A stretch of DNA of 42,770 nucleotides, from assembly GCA_024281375.1 (NCBI GenBank), contig JAJSAD010000076.1, positions 1 through 42,770 of the forward strand, written 5' to 3'. Below the pieces are notes generated by a model. That model was not told the DNA's origin and searched no databases. It saw only the letters and a program-made list of their open reading frames with translations. This DNA comes from Alphaproteobacteria bacterium. Its GTDB lineage: Bacteria > Pseudomonadota > Alphaproteobacteria > Caedimonadales > UBA9215. Both the position numbers and the translations under genes were made by a program. Below are positions 1-11,296 of this stretch, one piece after another (the stretch's first letter is position 1; every line of letters starts with the position of its first letter).

Positions 1-127
1 AGGGCTCAACCCCTGATTCCAAAAGAGTTTTGAGCTTTTGAAGGCGTGCTGCGCGGAATTGATTTTTCTCCGTAGAGAGTTCTTGAGTAACAAGCTCAAG
101 TTCTTGTTGATCAGTGGTATGAGACAT
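1..127 (-). CDS. lysS: Probable lysyl-tRNA synthetase, N-terminal fragment (runs off the window)
   Basis: The minus-strand frame opens with ATG at 127 and stays open to the window edge for 42 codons. The peptide begins MSHTTDQQELEL and continues to an R-x3-L-x2-L-x3-L-x3-G-V-E-P pattern. That pattern resembles the N-terminal helix of class II lysyl-tRNA synthetase, where an R..KL..L...G.nP motif precedes the anticodon-binding OB fold. No OB-fold or catalytic residue lies inside the window, so the call rests on this short motif alone. Upstream, the lapA-like gene ends at 222 with its own terminator, so this gene probably has a separate promoter. Another coiled-coil protein is possible. Confidence 0.5.
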   Translation of the reverse strand, partial: MSHTTDQQELELVTQELSTEKNQFRAARLQKLKTLLESGVEP

Positions 128-186
128 CTTTACAACTTCTTTTAACCATTAAATTTTAGAGATGTTCTCAATATGCTTCTGCTAAC

Positions 187-215
187 AAAAAAAATCAAGC
201 CTTCCTTTGAGGAAG
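187..215 (-). terminator. Rho-independent terminator after the lapA-like gene
   Basis: Read on the minus strand, a 6-bp stem (CTTCCT/AGGAAG, arms 210-215 and 201-206) with a 3-base loop is followed by a short spacer and a run of eight T (187-194). It starts 7 bases after the stop codon of the lapA-like gene. The stem is short but the position and T-tract fit an intrinsic terminator. Confidence 0.6.
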
Positions 216-221
216 AAACGC

Positions 222-485
222 CTAAAGATCACGCGGCAAATGATCATAATCAACTTTAGCTTTATCTTTGAAAAGGCGTTTCGTGATTTGGGAAATCCAA
301 ACAAGCAGCCCCCCTGCAACGGCGCCCACCGTAAAAGTCCCAATCAAAACAAGAGAGAGCGTGAGCTTGAATTGTAAAGGTAATGGCCAAAGATTAATGG
401 CCACCACATGGCTATTTTTCACAGCAAAAACCGTTAATATCAGAGCAATCAATACAGAAAAAATAATTTTAAAGGCTTTAATCAT
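222..485 (-). CDS. LapA-domain (DUF1049) inner-membrane protein
   Basis: This is an 87-residue protein with two hydrophobic segments, about residues 5-23 and 41-66. Between them is the N-S-H-V-V-x-I-N-L-W-P stretch characteristic of the LapA/DUF1049 family, and a short basic cytoplasmic tail follows. In gammaproteobacteria the family member LapA works with LapB in controlling lipopolysaccharide synthesis through LpxC turnover. In alphaproteobacteria the role of the single-gene homologue is less clear. A Shine-Dalgarno AAGGA lies 6 bases before the ATG. No lapB neighbour is present. The gene is transcribed divergently from the repeat protein at 647. Confidence 0.75.
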   Translation of the reverse strand: MIKAFKIIFSVLIALILTVFAVKNSHVVAINLWPLPLQFKLTLSLVLIGTFTVGAVAGGLLVWISQITKRLFKDKAKVDYDHLPRDL

Positions 486-646
486 CTGAGGTCCTTAAAA
501 TGATGGGTAATTTATGGATCTTAACATACCCCCCCTCTTTCAGGCAAATAGGGATTCTAAATCTTTCTTCAAGTAAATTAACGATAATTTAAACTATTTC
601 AGTTAGAATTAATAGTGTGTGTAGTTTTATTTGAAGGTTAATGACA

Positions 647-2731
647 ATGAAAAAAACAGATGAAATCACATTATTAGGAAATACAATTGCATCTGAAGAG
701 GGGAGTTTGTCAGAGCTGGTGTCTGAGCAGGACGACTTAGGACACCTCATCGATCAAGAAACGAACCTTCTTGACGTTGCTGCCGGAGGAGATACCCTTC
801 CAGGAGAGACACAGCCTTTAGATACCGCCACTCCCCTTACAATAGACCCAAGCGTTAATATCAAGGACGCTCCCCCTATAATAAGTGTGCGTGATGTCCC
901 TGCTGAGGTCAGTCAAACACATTTAACAGAAGCGAGTGAATTTCTTGATCCTGTTGATTTATCCCTTATTCCTACTGATGCTGATACACGGGGTCTTTTA
1001 CCAGAGGATGATCGCTTGCCCGAGGAAAACAATGTATTTAATGAGGGTGATGACTTTCAAGTCCTTGTACCAACGGCGGCACCAACAGGACCGGTAGACG
1101 ATAGCACGTTTATTTTCTTGGACCAGGTCGAGGGTGATGATACCCCCTCCGACGGTTTTAGTTTTCACCTCACAGGAGGGGGAGACCCTTACATTGATTT
1201 TAGCGGTCGCGGCGAAGCCGGTGCCACAGTTACCCTACAAATTTTTCAAACAGACCCACAAGGTAATCTTATTGAAATAGAGAGTGTCACTGACATTATT
1301 GTTGGGGACGATGGTCAATGGACAACATCTGTCTCTGCACTTGATGATGGGGACTATACGATTACAGCTTCTATTGTTCATGGGGCTGGCAATCAAGATT
1401 CTGTCGATAATACCCTAGAAATAATTCCTCTCTCCACCATCACTGTAGATAATCTTACCGCTGATAATGTGCTGGCGGGGCCAGAAATTGAAGAGTTCCA
1501 CGGGTTATATCAATTAACAGTAACCGTTGGGGGAGGTGCCAGACCGGGAGATACTGTAACTATAACAACTCCCAGTGGTACAGTGTATCAAACACAAGTT
1601 TTCCCCGACAACACCTATCAAGCCATAGTAAATATTGATGATCTAGATAACATAATTGGCATTAATGATGGTAATTACCAATTAGAAGCAACAGTTAACA
1701 ACGTTTCTACTGTTAAAGACTATACTATTGATCAAAGCACTTTTGTGAATGTAGTAAACATTAATGATGCAGGCGATCAAAGTCCTGACAACGGCTTTCA
1801 AGTAACCAATACTGGACAAGTCACAGATTACAAGTTATCTGGAAATTTGGAAGTTGGAAATAGTATTTTAGGTATCACCGTAACATATAATAATGGAAAT
1901 GATAATGCGACCATTTCTGGAATAACAGTTGATGAGCAAGCAGGAACTTGGGAAGCAACATTTACGGCCGTCACAGAGTTTGATGACAAGGGTCGACCTA
2001 CATTTATTACGAATTACGAAGCAACTCTCAACACATCAGATCCTTTTGAAAACGTTGCCGTATCCCAACAATCTATAGAAATCGTAGAAAACCTTCCTAT
2101 CATTAACATTGATAATATTACCGCTGATAATATATTAACGGGCCCAGAAATTGATGGTCTCCAAGGAGGAGTATATACCGTCACAGGAACCGTTGGAGGA
2201 GGTACCAATCCCGGGGACACCCTAATTTTTACAACACAAAATGGAGAAATATACAGCTTTCAAATAGGAAACAAAAATTCTTACAGCGTGGATATTGCTG
2301 CAAGTGATTTAGGAAGTGCCAACGATGGGGACTATCAATTAACAGCGACAATTGGAACAACGTCCGTTGTGAAAGATTATAGCGTTGACCAAAGCACTTT
2401 TGTGAATTTATCACAAATTAATGGCGCCGGTGACGAAATAGCTGGGAGTAATGTTTTTGAAGTCCTTGATGGTGGACGAGATAGAACATATGACTTATCT
2501 GGAAGTTTGGAAGTGGGAAATAATATTTTAGATGTCACTGTGAGATCTGACAATGGCGAGGCTAGTGCTATTAGTAACATAACAGTTGATGCAAATAGCG
2601 GAACTTGGTCAGCAACATTCACGGCCGTTGATGCAACAAATTATAGTGCAACTATCACCACAACAGATCCTTTTGGCAACACCGATGTATCTCAACAAGC
2701 TATAGAAATCATCCCTGGTAGTCTTGCTTAG
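647..2731 (+). CDS. Large acidic protein with two tandem Ig-like modules (putative surface or secreted adhesin)
   Basis: From the ATG at 641 the frame encodes 696 residues. The ATG at 647 is preferred because GAAGG at 633-637 is 9 bases from it but only 3 from 641. The first ~145 residues are acidic and low in structure (T-L-L-G-N-T-I-A near the start, many D/E/P). A single β-rich domain follows (about 155-260, with DGQWTTSVSALDDGDYTI). Two related modules of about 200 residues then begin with TADN(V/I)L(A/T)GPEI, continue through VGGG..PGDT, KDY(T/S)(I/V)DQSTFVN, LSG(N/S)LEVGN and ITVD..(A/S)GTW.ATFTAV, and end in VSQQ(S/A)IEI. This resembles bacterial Ig-like domains of large repetitive adhesins. 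No Sec signal peptide, RTX nonapeptides or anchor is visible, so the export route is unknown. Confidence 0.65.
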   Translation: MKKTDEITLLGNTIASEEGSLSELVSEQDDLGHLIDQETNLLDVAAGGDTLPGETQPLDTATPLTIDPSVNIKDAPPIISVRDVPAEVSQTHLTEASEFLDPVDLSLIPTDADTRGLLPEDDRLPEENNVFNEGDDFQVLVPTAAPTGPVDDSTFIFLDQVEGDDTPSDGFSFHLTGGGDPYIDFSGRGEAGATVTLQIFQTDPQGNLIEIESVTDIIVGDDGQWTTSVSALDDGDYTITASIVHGAGNQDSVDNTLEIIPLSTITVDNLTADNVLAGPEIEEFHGLYQLTVTVGGGARPGDTVTITTPSGTVYQTQVFPDNTYQAIVNIDDLDNIIGINDGNYQLEATVNNVSTVKDYTIDQSTFVNVVNINDAGDQSPDNGFQVTNTGQVTDYKLSGNLEVGNSILGITVTYNNGNDNATISGITVDEQAGTWEATFTAVTEFDDKGRPTFITNYEATLNTSDPFENVAVSQQSIEIVENLPIINIDNITADNILTGPEIDGLQGGVYTVTGTVGGGTNPGDTLIFTTQNGEIYSFQIGNKNSYSVDIAASDLGSANDGDYQLTATIGTTSVVKDYSVDQSTFVNLSQINGAGDEIAGSNVFEVLDGGRDRTYDLSGSLEVGNNILDVTVRSDNGEASAISNITVDANSGTWSATFTAVDATNYSATITTTDPFGNTDVSQQAIEIIPGSLA
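1441..2712 (+). repeat. Two-copy internal tandem repeat of about 620-655 bp in the Ig-like protein
   Basis: Module 1 (about 1441-2089) and module 2 (about 2101-2712) share similar DNA, for example the ACCGCTGATAAT segments near 1457 and 2119 and the GACCAAAGCACTTTTGTGAAT-like segments near 1731 and 2387. The copies have diverged at both synonymous and non-synonymous positions, so this is an old duplication rather than an assembly artefact. Confidence 0.75.
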
Positions 2732-2740
2732 CTCCCTGGG

Positions 2741-3391
2741 TCACCCCACCTTTTGACACAAACTCTTAACGAATTTGCTCATGCCGATTTGACGGACGCG
2801 CTTAAGGCGTTCTGATTCAAGGATAGCTCGGACTTGCGCCATCGCATTCTCAAGACCATCATTCACAATTACATAGTCGTATTCCGCCCAATGACTTATT
2901 TCGTCCGTCGCTTTTGCCATGCGTTCTTGGACAACCTCATGGGAATCTTGAGCCCGTTCAATAAGGCGACGTTCCAACTCTCCCCAAGTCGGCGGCAGCA
3001 AAAACACTGTCACAAGGTCCCCTCTCGCACTTTGACCAAGCTGTTGAGTGCCCTGCCAATCAATATCAAACAAAATATCTTTTCCCTGGCTCAACGCTTT
3101 TTCAACAGGGTCTTTTGGAGTGCCATAATAATGATCAAAAACCTTTGCCCACTCAAGAAATTCATCCCGCGCAATGGACTCATTAAAAGACAATTCATCA
3201 ACAAAATGATAATCATATCCAGCACTTTCACCAGGACGGCGCTTGCGCGTTGTATGAGACACCGACAAAGACAAGTCCGTATCCGCCTGCAACAACTTTC
3301 TGGATATAGTTGTTTTCCCCGCCCCCGAAGGTGAGGAAAGCACAAACATCAAGCCTCTGCGTTTAATATTATTTTTCTCGAATTCACCCAT
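2741..3391 (-). CDS. gmk: Guanylate kinase
   Basis: The 216-residue protein phosphorylates GMP to GDP with ATP in the cytoplasm. It carries a P-loop S-P-S-G-A-G-K-T-T at residues 20-28 and the GMP-binding stretch S-H-T-T-R-K-R-R-P-G-E-S-A-G-Y-D-Y-H-F, both diagnostic of the family. Its short N-terminal extension before RRGLMFVLSS is common in alphaproteobacterial homologues. It is the last gene of an atpC–lnt–metK–gmk series on this strand, but 137 bases separate it from metK, so it may have its own promoter. Its stop lies 9 bases from the end of the convergent Ig-like gene. Confidence 0.95.
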   Translation of the reverse strand: MGEFEKNNIKRRGLMFVLSSPSGAGKTTISRKLLQADTDLSLSVSHTTRKRRPGESAGYDYHFVDELSFNESIARDEFLEWAKVFDHYYGTPKDPVEKALSQGKDILFDIDWQGTQQLGQSARGDLVTVFLLPPTWGELERRLIERAQDSHEVVQERMAKATDEISHWAEYDYVIVNDGLENAMAQVRAILESERLKRVRQIGMSKFVKSLCQKVG

Positions 3392-3528
3392 AAATTTTGA
3401 TACTCAATTTTTCTCTATCCTATCGTATTTCTAAAAAAAAATCCAACAGCCTTAACTTAGCATCTTAGCACTGAGCAGATTATTTTCTCTTTCTGTCCGG
3501 TGGTGAGAGGGGGTAACCATTCCGAGGA

Positions 3529-4731
3529 TTAAATAGCTTTTTCACGGGGAATATTGAATTCTTGACGGAGGGTGTCTGCAAGGTCAGTGCGCTCCCAGGG
3601 GAAGGCTTTTGTCTTCTTATCGTAGGCTCTGCCAAAATGACCGTAGCTTGCTGTCACCTTATAAATAGGACGGCGCAGATCCAAACGGTCAATAAGGCCT
3701 TTGGGCGTGAGATCAATATTTTTTGAAATGAAATCAGCCAACGCCATTTCGCTCACCCGCCCCGTTCCATGGGTATCCACAAACAAAGAAAGAGGCTCAA
3801 CAAGACCAATACCATAAGCCACCTGGATTGTACAACGTTCTGCTAACCCTGCTGCGACAACATTTTTTGCTAAATAACGTGCGATATAGGCCCCTGAACG
3901 ATCAACCTTCGTGGGATCCTTTCCAGAAAAAGCACCCCCCCCGTGAGCCGCCGCCGACCCATAGGTATCCACAATAATCTTGCGACCTGTGAGACCACTG
4001 TCCGCCACGGGCCCTCCGATAACAAAACGCCCCGTGGGGTTTACATGAAAATGCTCATCGGAACACATCCAGCCTTTTGGTAAAACCTTTTCAACATAAG
4101 GACGGACAATATCTTTGATATCTTCTGGACTCAATCCTTCTTGATGTTGCGTTGACAGCACAATCGCACTGACCGAAATAGGTTTAAAATTTTTATAATT
4201 CAGGCTGAGTTGCACTTTCGCATCGGGCCCTAATTGAGGCAAAAAACCACGTTTACGATCAATGGCGAGGAGCTCTAGAATGCGATGGGAATAATGAAGA
4301 GGCGCTGGCATCAAGGTTTCTGTTTCATTGGACGCATAGCCAATCATCATCCCCTGGTCCCCTGCCCCAATCACACCATCCTTAAGCTCAATGCCCTGGG
4401 CAATATCAGCAGATTGAGTATGTAGGTGATCTTCAAGAATACAATGTTGCCAATGGAAATCCTCTTGTTCATAGCCAATATCTTTAATGCACTGGCGGAT
4501 AATTTTCTCACGTTCTTTTTTAGAGACGGGCTGAACGCTGCTAACCTCCCCAACCACAATCACCCGATTGGTCGTCACAATAGTCTCAATAGCCAGCTTT
4601 GCATAAACATCTTTTGCTAAATAAGCATCTACCAACGCATCAGAAATAATATCACAAATTTTGTCGGGGTGACCTTCAGAAACAGATTCAGATGTAAAAA
4701 CATATGGCCCTCTAGCTGTCTTTTGTGTCAT
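3529..4731 (-). CDS. metK: S-adenosylmethionine synthetase
   Basis: The 400-residue enzyme makes S-adenosylmethionine from methionine and ATP. It has the N-terminal [13 protein letters not shown] signature, the G-A-G-D-Q-G ATP-binding motif near residue 122, and the [19 protein letters not shown] phosphate-binding signature near residue 265. It is of normal family length. The start codon overlaps the lnt stop as ATGA (4728-4731), which suggests translational coupling. SAM made here would also serve the Rsm22-type methyltransferase at 41050. Confidence 0.97.
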   Translation of the reverse strand: MTQKTARGPYVFTSESVSEGHPDKICDIISDALVDAYLAKDVYAKLAIETIVTTNRVIVVGEVSSVQPVSKKEREKIIRQCIKDIGYEQEDFHWQHCILEDHLHTQSADIAQGIELKDGVIGAGDQGMMIGYASNETETLMPAPLHYSHRILELLAIDRKRGFLPQLGPDAKVQLSLNYKNFKPISVSAIVLSTQHQEGLSPEDIKDIVRPYVEKVLPKGWMCSDEHFHVNPTGRFVIGGPVADSGLTGRKIIVDTYGSAAAHGGGAFSGKDPTKVDRSGAYIARYLAKNVVAAGLAERCTIQVAYGIGLVEPLSLFVDTHGTGRVSEMALADFISKNIDLTPKGLIDRLDLRRPIYKVTASYGHFGRAYDKKTKAFPWERTDLADTLRQEFNIPREKAI

Positions 4732-6365
4732 AAAGAAACCTTTCTACAACTTTTTATTGAGTATATAGTTAAGCATAACATAAAAAGACCCAACAATAAA
4801 AGCATCAAAACATAAAGACTACTCCCGTAAATACTATAGAAGGTTCGATTTTCTAGAGATCTTGGCAATTGTGTCACCAATCCCTGGGCTTCATCAAAAG
4901 GAATTTGGGATGTCATACGACCATTCCCATCAAAGACCGCACTGATGCCGCGGTACACCACACGCACGAGGGGAATCCCCTCTTCAATGGCCCGCATCCT
5001 CGTCAAATGGAGGTGCTGATAAATACCCGCAGAGTCCAAATACCACCCATCATTAGTGAGATTCAACAACCACTTCGGGCGTTCTCCATTGGTCTCCGTC
5101 AAGACCTCTTGTGTAAAAATAGCTTCATAGCAAATCAAGGGACTAAAAGTTGGAATGCCTGGTACATCGAGGGTTTTAATGCCTTCTCCCGGAGAATATT
5201 CATGATCTCCCGGAGCCAATTGCTCTACAAAAGAGGGCAATACATTTCGATAAGGAACATATTCTCCAAAGGGTACTAGATGCGTTTTATCATAAGTTTT
5301 TAAAATCTGTCCCTCATGATCCAAAACAAGGAGAGAGTTAAAATGGCGATCCGTTAACGCGTCATGGCGAGGGGCTCCTAGAATCAGGTAATCTCCGGGT
5401 TCCAAAGGCTGAGTAATATACTTAGAAAAAGCCGTTCCCGATTGAATAAGATAGGGCACGCTCGCTTCGGGCCAAATAAAAATCTTAGGCTTATATTTTG
5501 TTCCCAACTGGGGTTGCAAGCGGCTTTGTTGTGACAAACGCACAAGGGTGTCGATATTGAAACGCAAACGATCTGGCGCCCATTTGTGGATTTGCAAGAT
5601 ATTCGGCTGCACAATCACCAAGTCAAAATTCGTGTATTGCCGTTGAGGCTCTTGTGTCAAATGCACCTTTCCATTAATCAATAACACAGTACTTAACGCC
5701 AAAAAGGCTATAAAAAATTTAGAACGATACACACGTTCAAAAAAGATAACACCATAGAGAAGTACAAATAATAAAAGCGTTAACAATCCCAATCCATAAG
5801 GCCCCATAAAGGCAAGGTTCTGAATCATCACATCGCCAGACAACCAAATTTCAGCCATATTCAACCAGGGAAACCCTGTTAAGAGATGCCCTTTGACCCA
5901 CTCAAAAAGACTCCAGGTCAGAACAAATCCCAGCAAAGGGACCAAACGCCCAAAGGCCTTTAAACGCGCCGCTACAAAAGTCGATAAACCCAGCCCAAGG
6001 GCAAGCACCGCCGGAATGCCAAGGGCCGCGAGGGGAATCAAAACAGCATATTTCAGCCAATCAATATGCAACGCATAGGCAATCCAATAAAGTCCTCCCG
6101 CAAAATAGCCAAAGCCATACCAATAGCCTATGGAAAAGGCATTCTCCGCGGAATACATCATACGTTTTTCAAAATGACGGTAAAATAACAGGAGACTCAA
6201 AAATCCCAGAATCGTATAATTGTGAGGCTGAAAAGCAAAGGAGAGCATCAGCCCTAACAAAAAAGGGGACAGCATTTTCTTAAGCCGTGACTTCGGATAA
6301 TCAAAGAAAAAATACTCGAAAAATGTCGATTTAAACTGGAAATTAGATTGAAAACGCTGAATCAT
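4728..6365 (-). CDS. lnt: Apolipoprotein N-acyltransferase
   Basis: The 545-residue inner-membrane enzyme adds the third acyl chain to the N-terminal cysteine of lipoproteins. The N-terminal half holds several membrane segments (about residues 31-230). The periplasmic nitrilase-like domain follows, with the catalytic triad visible as E300 (I-W-P-E-A-S), K360 ([11 protein letters not shown]) and C412 (L-I-C-Y-E). A final hydrophobic segment lies near residues 515-540. The first 30 residues form a basic, Phe-rich extension; the Met at residue 31 is an alternative start. Only 6 bases separate it from atpC upstream, and it overlaps metK by 4 bases. Confidence 0.95.
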   Translation of the reverse strand: MIQRFQSNFQFKSTFFEYFFFDYPKSRLKKMLSPFLLGLMLSFAFQPHNYTILGFLSLLLFYRHFEKRMMYSAENAFSIGYWYGFGYFAGGLYWIAYALHIDWLKYAVLIPLAALGIPAVLALGLGLSTFVAARLKAFGRLVPLLGFVLTWSLFEWVKGHLLTGFPWLNMAEIWLSGDVMIQNLAFMGPYGLGLLTLLLFVLLYGVIFFERVYRSKFFIAFLALSTVLLINGKVHLTQEPQRQYTNFDLVIVQPNILQIHKWAPDRLRFNIDTLVRLSQQSRLQPQLGTKYKPKIFIWPEASVPYLIQSGTAFSKYITQPLEPGDYLILGAPRHDALTDRHFNSLLVLDHEGQILKTYDKTHLVPFGEYVPYRNVLPSFVEQLAPGDHEYSPGEGIKTLDVPGIPTFSPLICYEAIFTQEVLTETNGERPKWLLNLTNDGWYLDSAGIYQHLHLTRMRAIEEGIPLVRVVYRGISAVFDGNGRMTSQIPFDEAQGLVTQLPRSLENRTFYSIYGSSLYVLMLLLLGLFMLCLTIYSIKSCRKVSL

Positions 6366-6371
6366 AGTAGC

Positions 6372-6788
6372 CTAATGATGTGACAGTTTTTTAAGAAGCT
6401 GAATTTTCAACATCATCAACTCGCGACTGCGACGAAGCTCACGCTTTTCACTTTCATCACGGGCGATGTCAATTTCTTCTTGAAGTTTTTGATAAAGATT
6501 TTCCATTTCTTCGATATTAAGATCTTCAACAAATTCTGATGATTCCGCTAATACGGTGCAAGACTTCTCATTCACATTGGCAAAACCCTCTGTGATAAAG
6601 ATATGTTTTTTCTCATCGCCTTGAAAAATAGTCACAAGCCCCGGACGCAAATTGGAAATCATAGCGGCATGATGGGGCAGCACCCCAAAATCTCCTTCTT
6701 CTCCCGGCACAACAACCATATCAACAAAATCACTCATGATATGTTTTTCAGGAGAAACAAGGGTGAACTCAACTTTATCCTGTGACAT
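6372..6788 (-). CDS. atpC: ATP synthase F1 epsilon subunit
   Basis: The 138-residue protein matches the epsilon subunit of F-type ATP synthase. It has an N-terminal β-sandwich containing V-P-G-E-E-G-D-F-G-V-L-P-H-H-A and a C-terminal pair of helices ending in R-E-L-R-R-S-R. It couples rotation to catalysis and inhibits ATP hydrolysis. In most alphaproteobacteria atpC directly follows atpD. Here it is the first gene of an lnt–metK–gmk series, and the upstream neighbour is a divergent toxin-antitoxin pair. Confidence 0.93.
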   Translation of the reverse strand: MSQDKVEFTLVSPEKHIMSDFVDMVVVPGEEGDFGVLPHHAAMISNLRPGLVTIFQGDEKKHIFITEGFANVNEKSCTVLAESSEFVEDLNIEEMENLYQKLQEEIDIARDESEKRELRRSRELMMLKIQLLKKLSHH

Positions 6789-6855
6789 CTGATTAACCTA
6801 CCTTATTTCTTAATGACATAACTCTAGCATAATTTTTCACAATACCAACAGGAAC

Positions 6856-6885
6856 TTGACACGGATATACAATGTATATTATAAT
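6856..6885 (+). promoter_or_regulatory. Near-consensus sigma-70 promoter with internal operator for the mazEF-like pair
   Basis: A TTGACA box (6856-6861) and a TATAAT box (6880-6885) are separated by 18 bases. Between them lies a perfect inverted repeat, ATATAC-AAT-GTATAT (6865-6879). A dyad in this position is what is expected of an autorepressor site for the AbrB/MazE-type antitoxin. A strong Shine-Dalgarno AGGAGGG (6904-6910) precedes the antitoxin ATG. Confidence 0.7.
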
Positions 6886-6918
6886 AAAAATATATAGAAA
6901 ATAAGGAGGGTAAAGGCA

Positions 6919-7139
6919 ATGACACTTAATATTGGACAATGGGGAAACTCTTTAGGGGTTCGAATACCCAGCAGCCTCAGCGAAAAATTGGACCTCAAAA
7001 AAGGGACAAAGATCGACATATTCGAAAGCAAAGGACGGCTTATTATTAAGAAAAAAGAAACACTTCAAGACTTATTAACCCACAGTCCTGACTGCCCTTA
7101 TACTGAAATAGAAACCGACGGTCCCATTGGCAGCGAAGA

Positions 7140-7146
<7 letters not shown>
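6919..7146 (+). CDS. MazE/AbrB-type antitoxin
   Basis: The 75-residue protein has the swapped-hairpin AbrB/MazE DNA-binding fold signature: an N-terminal G-Q-W-G-N-S-L-G-V-R-I-P segment followed by L-D-L-K-K-G-T-K-I and R-L-I-I-K. The acidic C-terminal tail (about residues 50-75) should wrap the toxin. It overlaps the toxin gene by 7 bases, which couples their translation. The operator-like dyad in its promoter points to autoregulation. Confidence 0.9.
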
Positions 7147-9586
<2,440 letters not shown>

Positions 9587-9686
9587 TCATCTTATTTTTT
9601 GCTTATTTTATAACACATTTCATCCCTTAGCACTCTGAAAAAAATATACCCATCCTCTTTCAACGTCTGGGACTTTTTTGAAACGA

Positions 9687-11213
9687 CTATACCTTTTTCA
9701 ATCTGATATTCGGGACCTTGAGGAAATAACAAAGCAAACGTGTTACAAAAGCCCCAATAATTGTGACTATAACGGCATAAGTGATGGGTTTTGCACTGAC
9801 AGAATCCGATTGATAGATTAAAAAGAGAGACAATAACGTTCCCCATATCATAGCAATTTCTGCATAAAGAGCACCATTCAAAGCAATAATATCACGGCTC
9901 TCACTTAAAAGATCTCGCATAATGCTACCCCCTGCTGAGGTTAAAAACGCAAAGAAACCACCCCATAACCAAAGGGGCTCTGCCTTTGCAAGAACAGAGA
10001 CAATCACACCCGTCACCGTAAAGCTTGCAAGCCCCAAAGCATCCGTCACCATCAAAAAGGTAGTGGCTCTGGACGTTAAAGAGAAGGGTTGTTTTTCCAG
10101 CTTATCTTTATTCTTCCTTTTATGGAGTATGCGAATAATAAACGTTCCTCCCAAAACAGTCAGAATCACAATAGACAAATAAATAGGCGTCCTTAAAAGT
10201 CCAATGGGGTCCCGCTGGAAAATAACATCACGGACAATTCCTCCCCCAAGAGACGGCAAAAGAGCAAACAAAAAGGCCCCGAATAAAGTTGCATTTTGGC
10301 GGTAAGCAATCAGCAAGCCTGAGATAGCAAAAGCAAAAATCCCCAAAATCTCAATTAATTGAAACCACCAGGCTGATGCCGTTTGCAATAAAAGAACGGG
10401 ATAAAGATAAGAGCGAATAATTTCTTGGTACTGATTCGTTTCACGCACTTTATCAATGGCAGCATTAATTTTTTTTATGGTTTCGGGTGTTGTGATCTTT
10501 TTACTAAACATCAAATGAATGGGCGTTTTAAGAGGGAGAGGAACTTCATTAAGCTGCCCCCCTAATTCATGACGCCAAATCATCGTCGCCCCCACCAAGC
10601 GATCGGCAAGAAAGCCTTGAACTTTACCAGCAAGCAAAGCTTCTATACTGCCCTGATCCGTTGGAACTTTTAGGATATAGGGCTCGTTTTTAGGGTCTTT
10701 TATCCATTTATTAATCTTAGGATCGGCGTAAATAAACCCATTAATCACGGAAATTTTGAGATTTTTTTTCACGATACTCTTTAGAAAATTATCCACAGAA
10801 GATGAATCAAATAAAGCCTCTTCCCCCCGCAAAACAAACAACGAATTTTCCTCAAAACGATAGGGTTTGGTAAAATAGACAAAAGCTTCTCTTTCTTTTG
10901 TCTTGGTGGCTCCCATAGAAAAATCCCGTTTACCGGCACGCAAATCGTCTTGCTGTTCCTTCCAAAAACGCTCTTCAAAAATAAGATTAAAACCGGCTTC
11001 TTTTATAATGCTTTTTACCAAAGCCACATCAAGGCCTGTCACCTGTCGTTGGGCATTTATAACTTCTTCAAATTGGTAAGGATCCCAAGAATACCACCCC
11101 GTTAACAGCTCCTTTTTAGGAGACGAATCCTTTGCAAACACAAGGGGAGCAAAAGAAAGAAAAGAAAGAAAAGAAAGGAAAATAAGGCTAAAAAAGAGTA
11201 GTAAACGTTTCAT
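9687..11213 (-). CDS. Fusion of a family 3 solute-binding domain with a UPF0126/TRIC-like membrane domain
   Basis: The protein starts with a strong signal peptide (M-K-R-L-L-L-F-F followed by an L/F/S-rich core ending F-A-P-L-V-F-A). This favours the ATG at 11213 over one 11 codons upstream at 11246. About 230 residues of SBP_bac_3 type follow: G-W-Y-S-W-D-P-Y-Q-F near the start, G-L-D-V-A-L-V-K-S-I, and the T-K-T-K-E-R-E...Y-F-T-K-P-Y segment. The C-terminal half has six to seven membrane spans and two copies of the UPF0126 motif, G-G-G-I-V-R-D and G-G-S-I-M-R-D. Stand-alone UPF0126 proteins resemble trimeric cation channels and some are linked to glycine transport. Ligand-gated or substrate-delivering transport of an amino acid is an inference. 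Confidence 0.85.
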   Translation of the reverse strand: MKRLLLFFSLIFLSFLSFLSFAPLVFAKDSSPKKELLTGWYSWDPYQFEEVINAQRQVTGLDVALVKSIIKEAGFNLIFEERFWKEQQDDLRAGKRDFSMGATKTKEREAFVYFTKPYRFEENSLFVLRGEEALFDSSSVDNFLKSIVKKNLKISVINGFIYADPKINKWIKDPKNEPYILKVPTDQGSIEALLAGKVQGFLADRLVGATMIWRHELGGQLNEVPLPLKTPIHLMFSKKITTPETIKKINAAIDKVRETNQYQEIIRSYLYPVLLLQTASAWWFQLIEILGIFAFAISGLLIAYRQNATLFGAFLFALLPSLGGGIVRDVIFQRDPIGLLRTPIYLSIVILTVLGGTFIIRILHKRKNKDKLEKQPFSLTSRATTFLMVTDALGLASFTVTGVIVSVLAKAEPLWLWGGFFAFLTSAGGSIMRDLLSESRDIIALNGALYAEIAMIWGTLLSLFLIYQSDSVSAKPITYAVIVTIIGAFVTRLLCYFLKVPNIRLKKV

Positions 11214-11296
11214 AAAAAAAATCTTTTTCTTTGTAGTATAGCTCATAAAAAAGCCTAGAAAACACCAGACTTTTCATCAAAAACAATCAGAAGAAT

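Noticed and set aside
2834-3334. 166-codon open frame antisense to gmk
   Set aside because: It lies wholly within gmk, whose P-loop and GMP-binding motifs are clear; the antisense peptide is basic and featureless.
9592-9846. 84-codon frame overlapping the end of the SBP–UPF0126 gene
   Set aside because: It is a same-strand shadow in another frame, Cys-rich without a pattern, and the overlapping gene has clear membrane domains.
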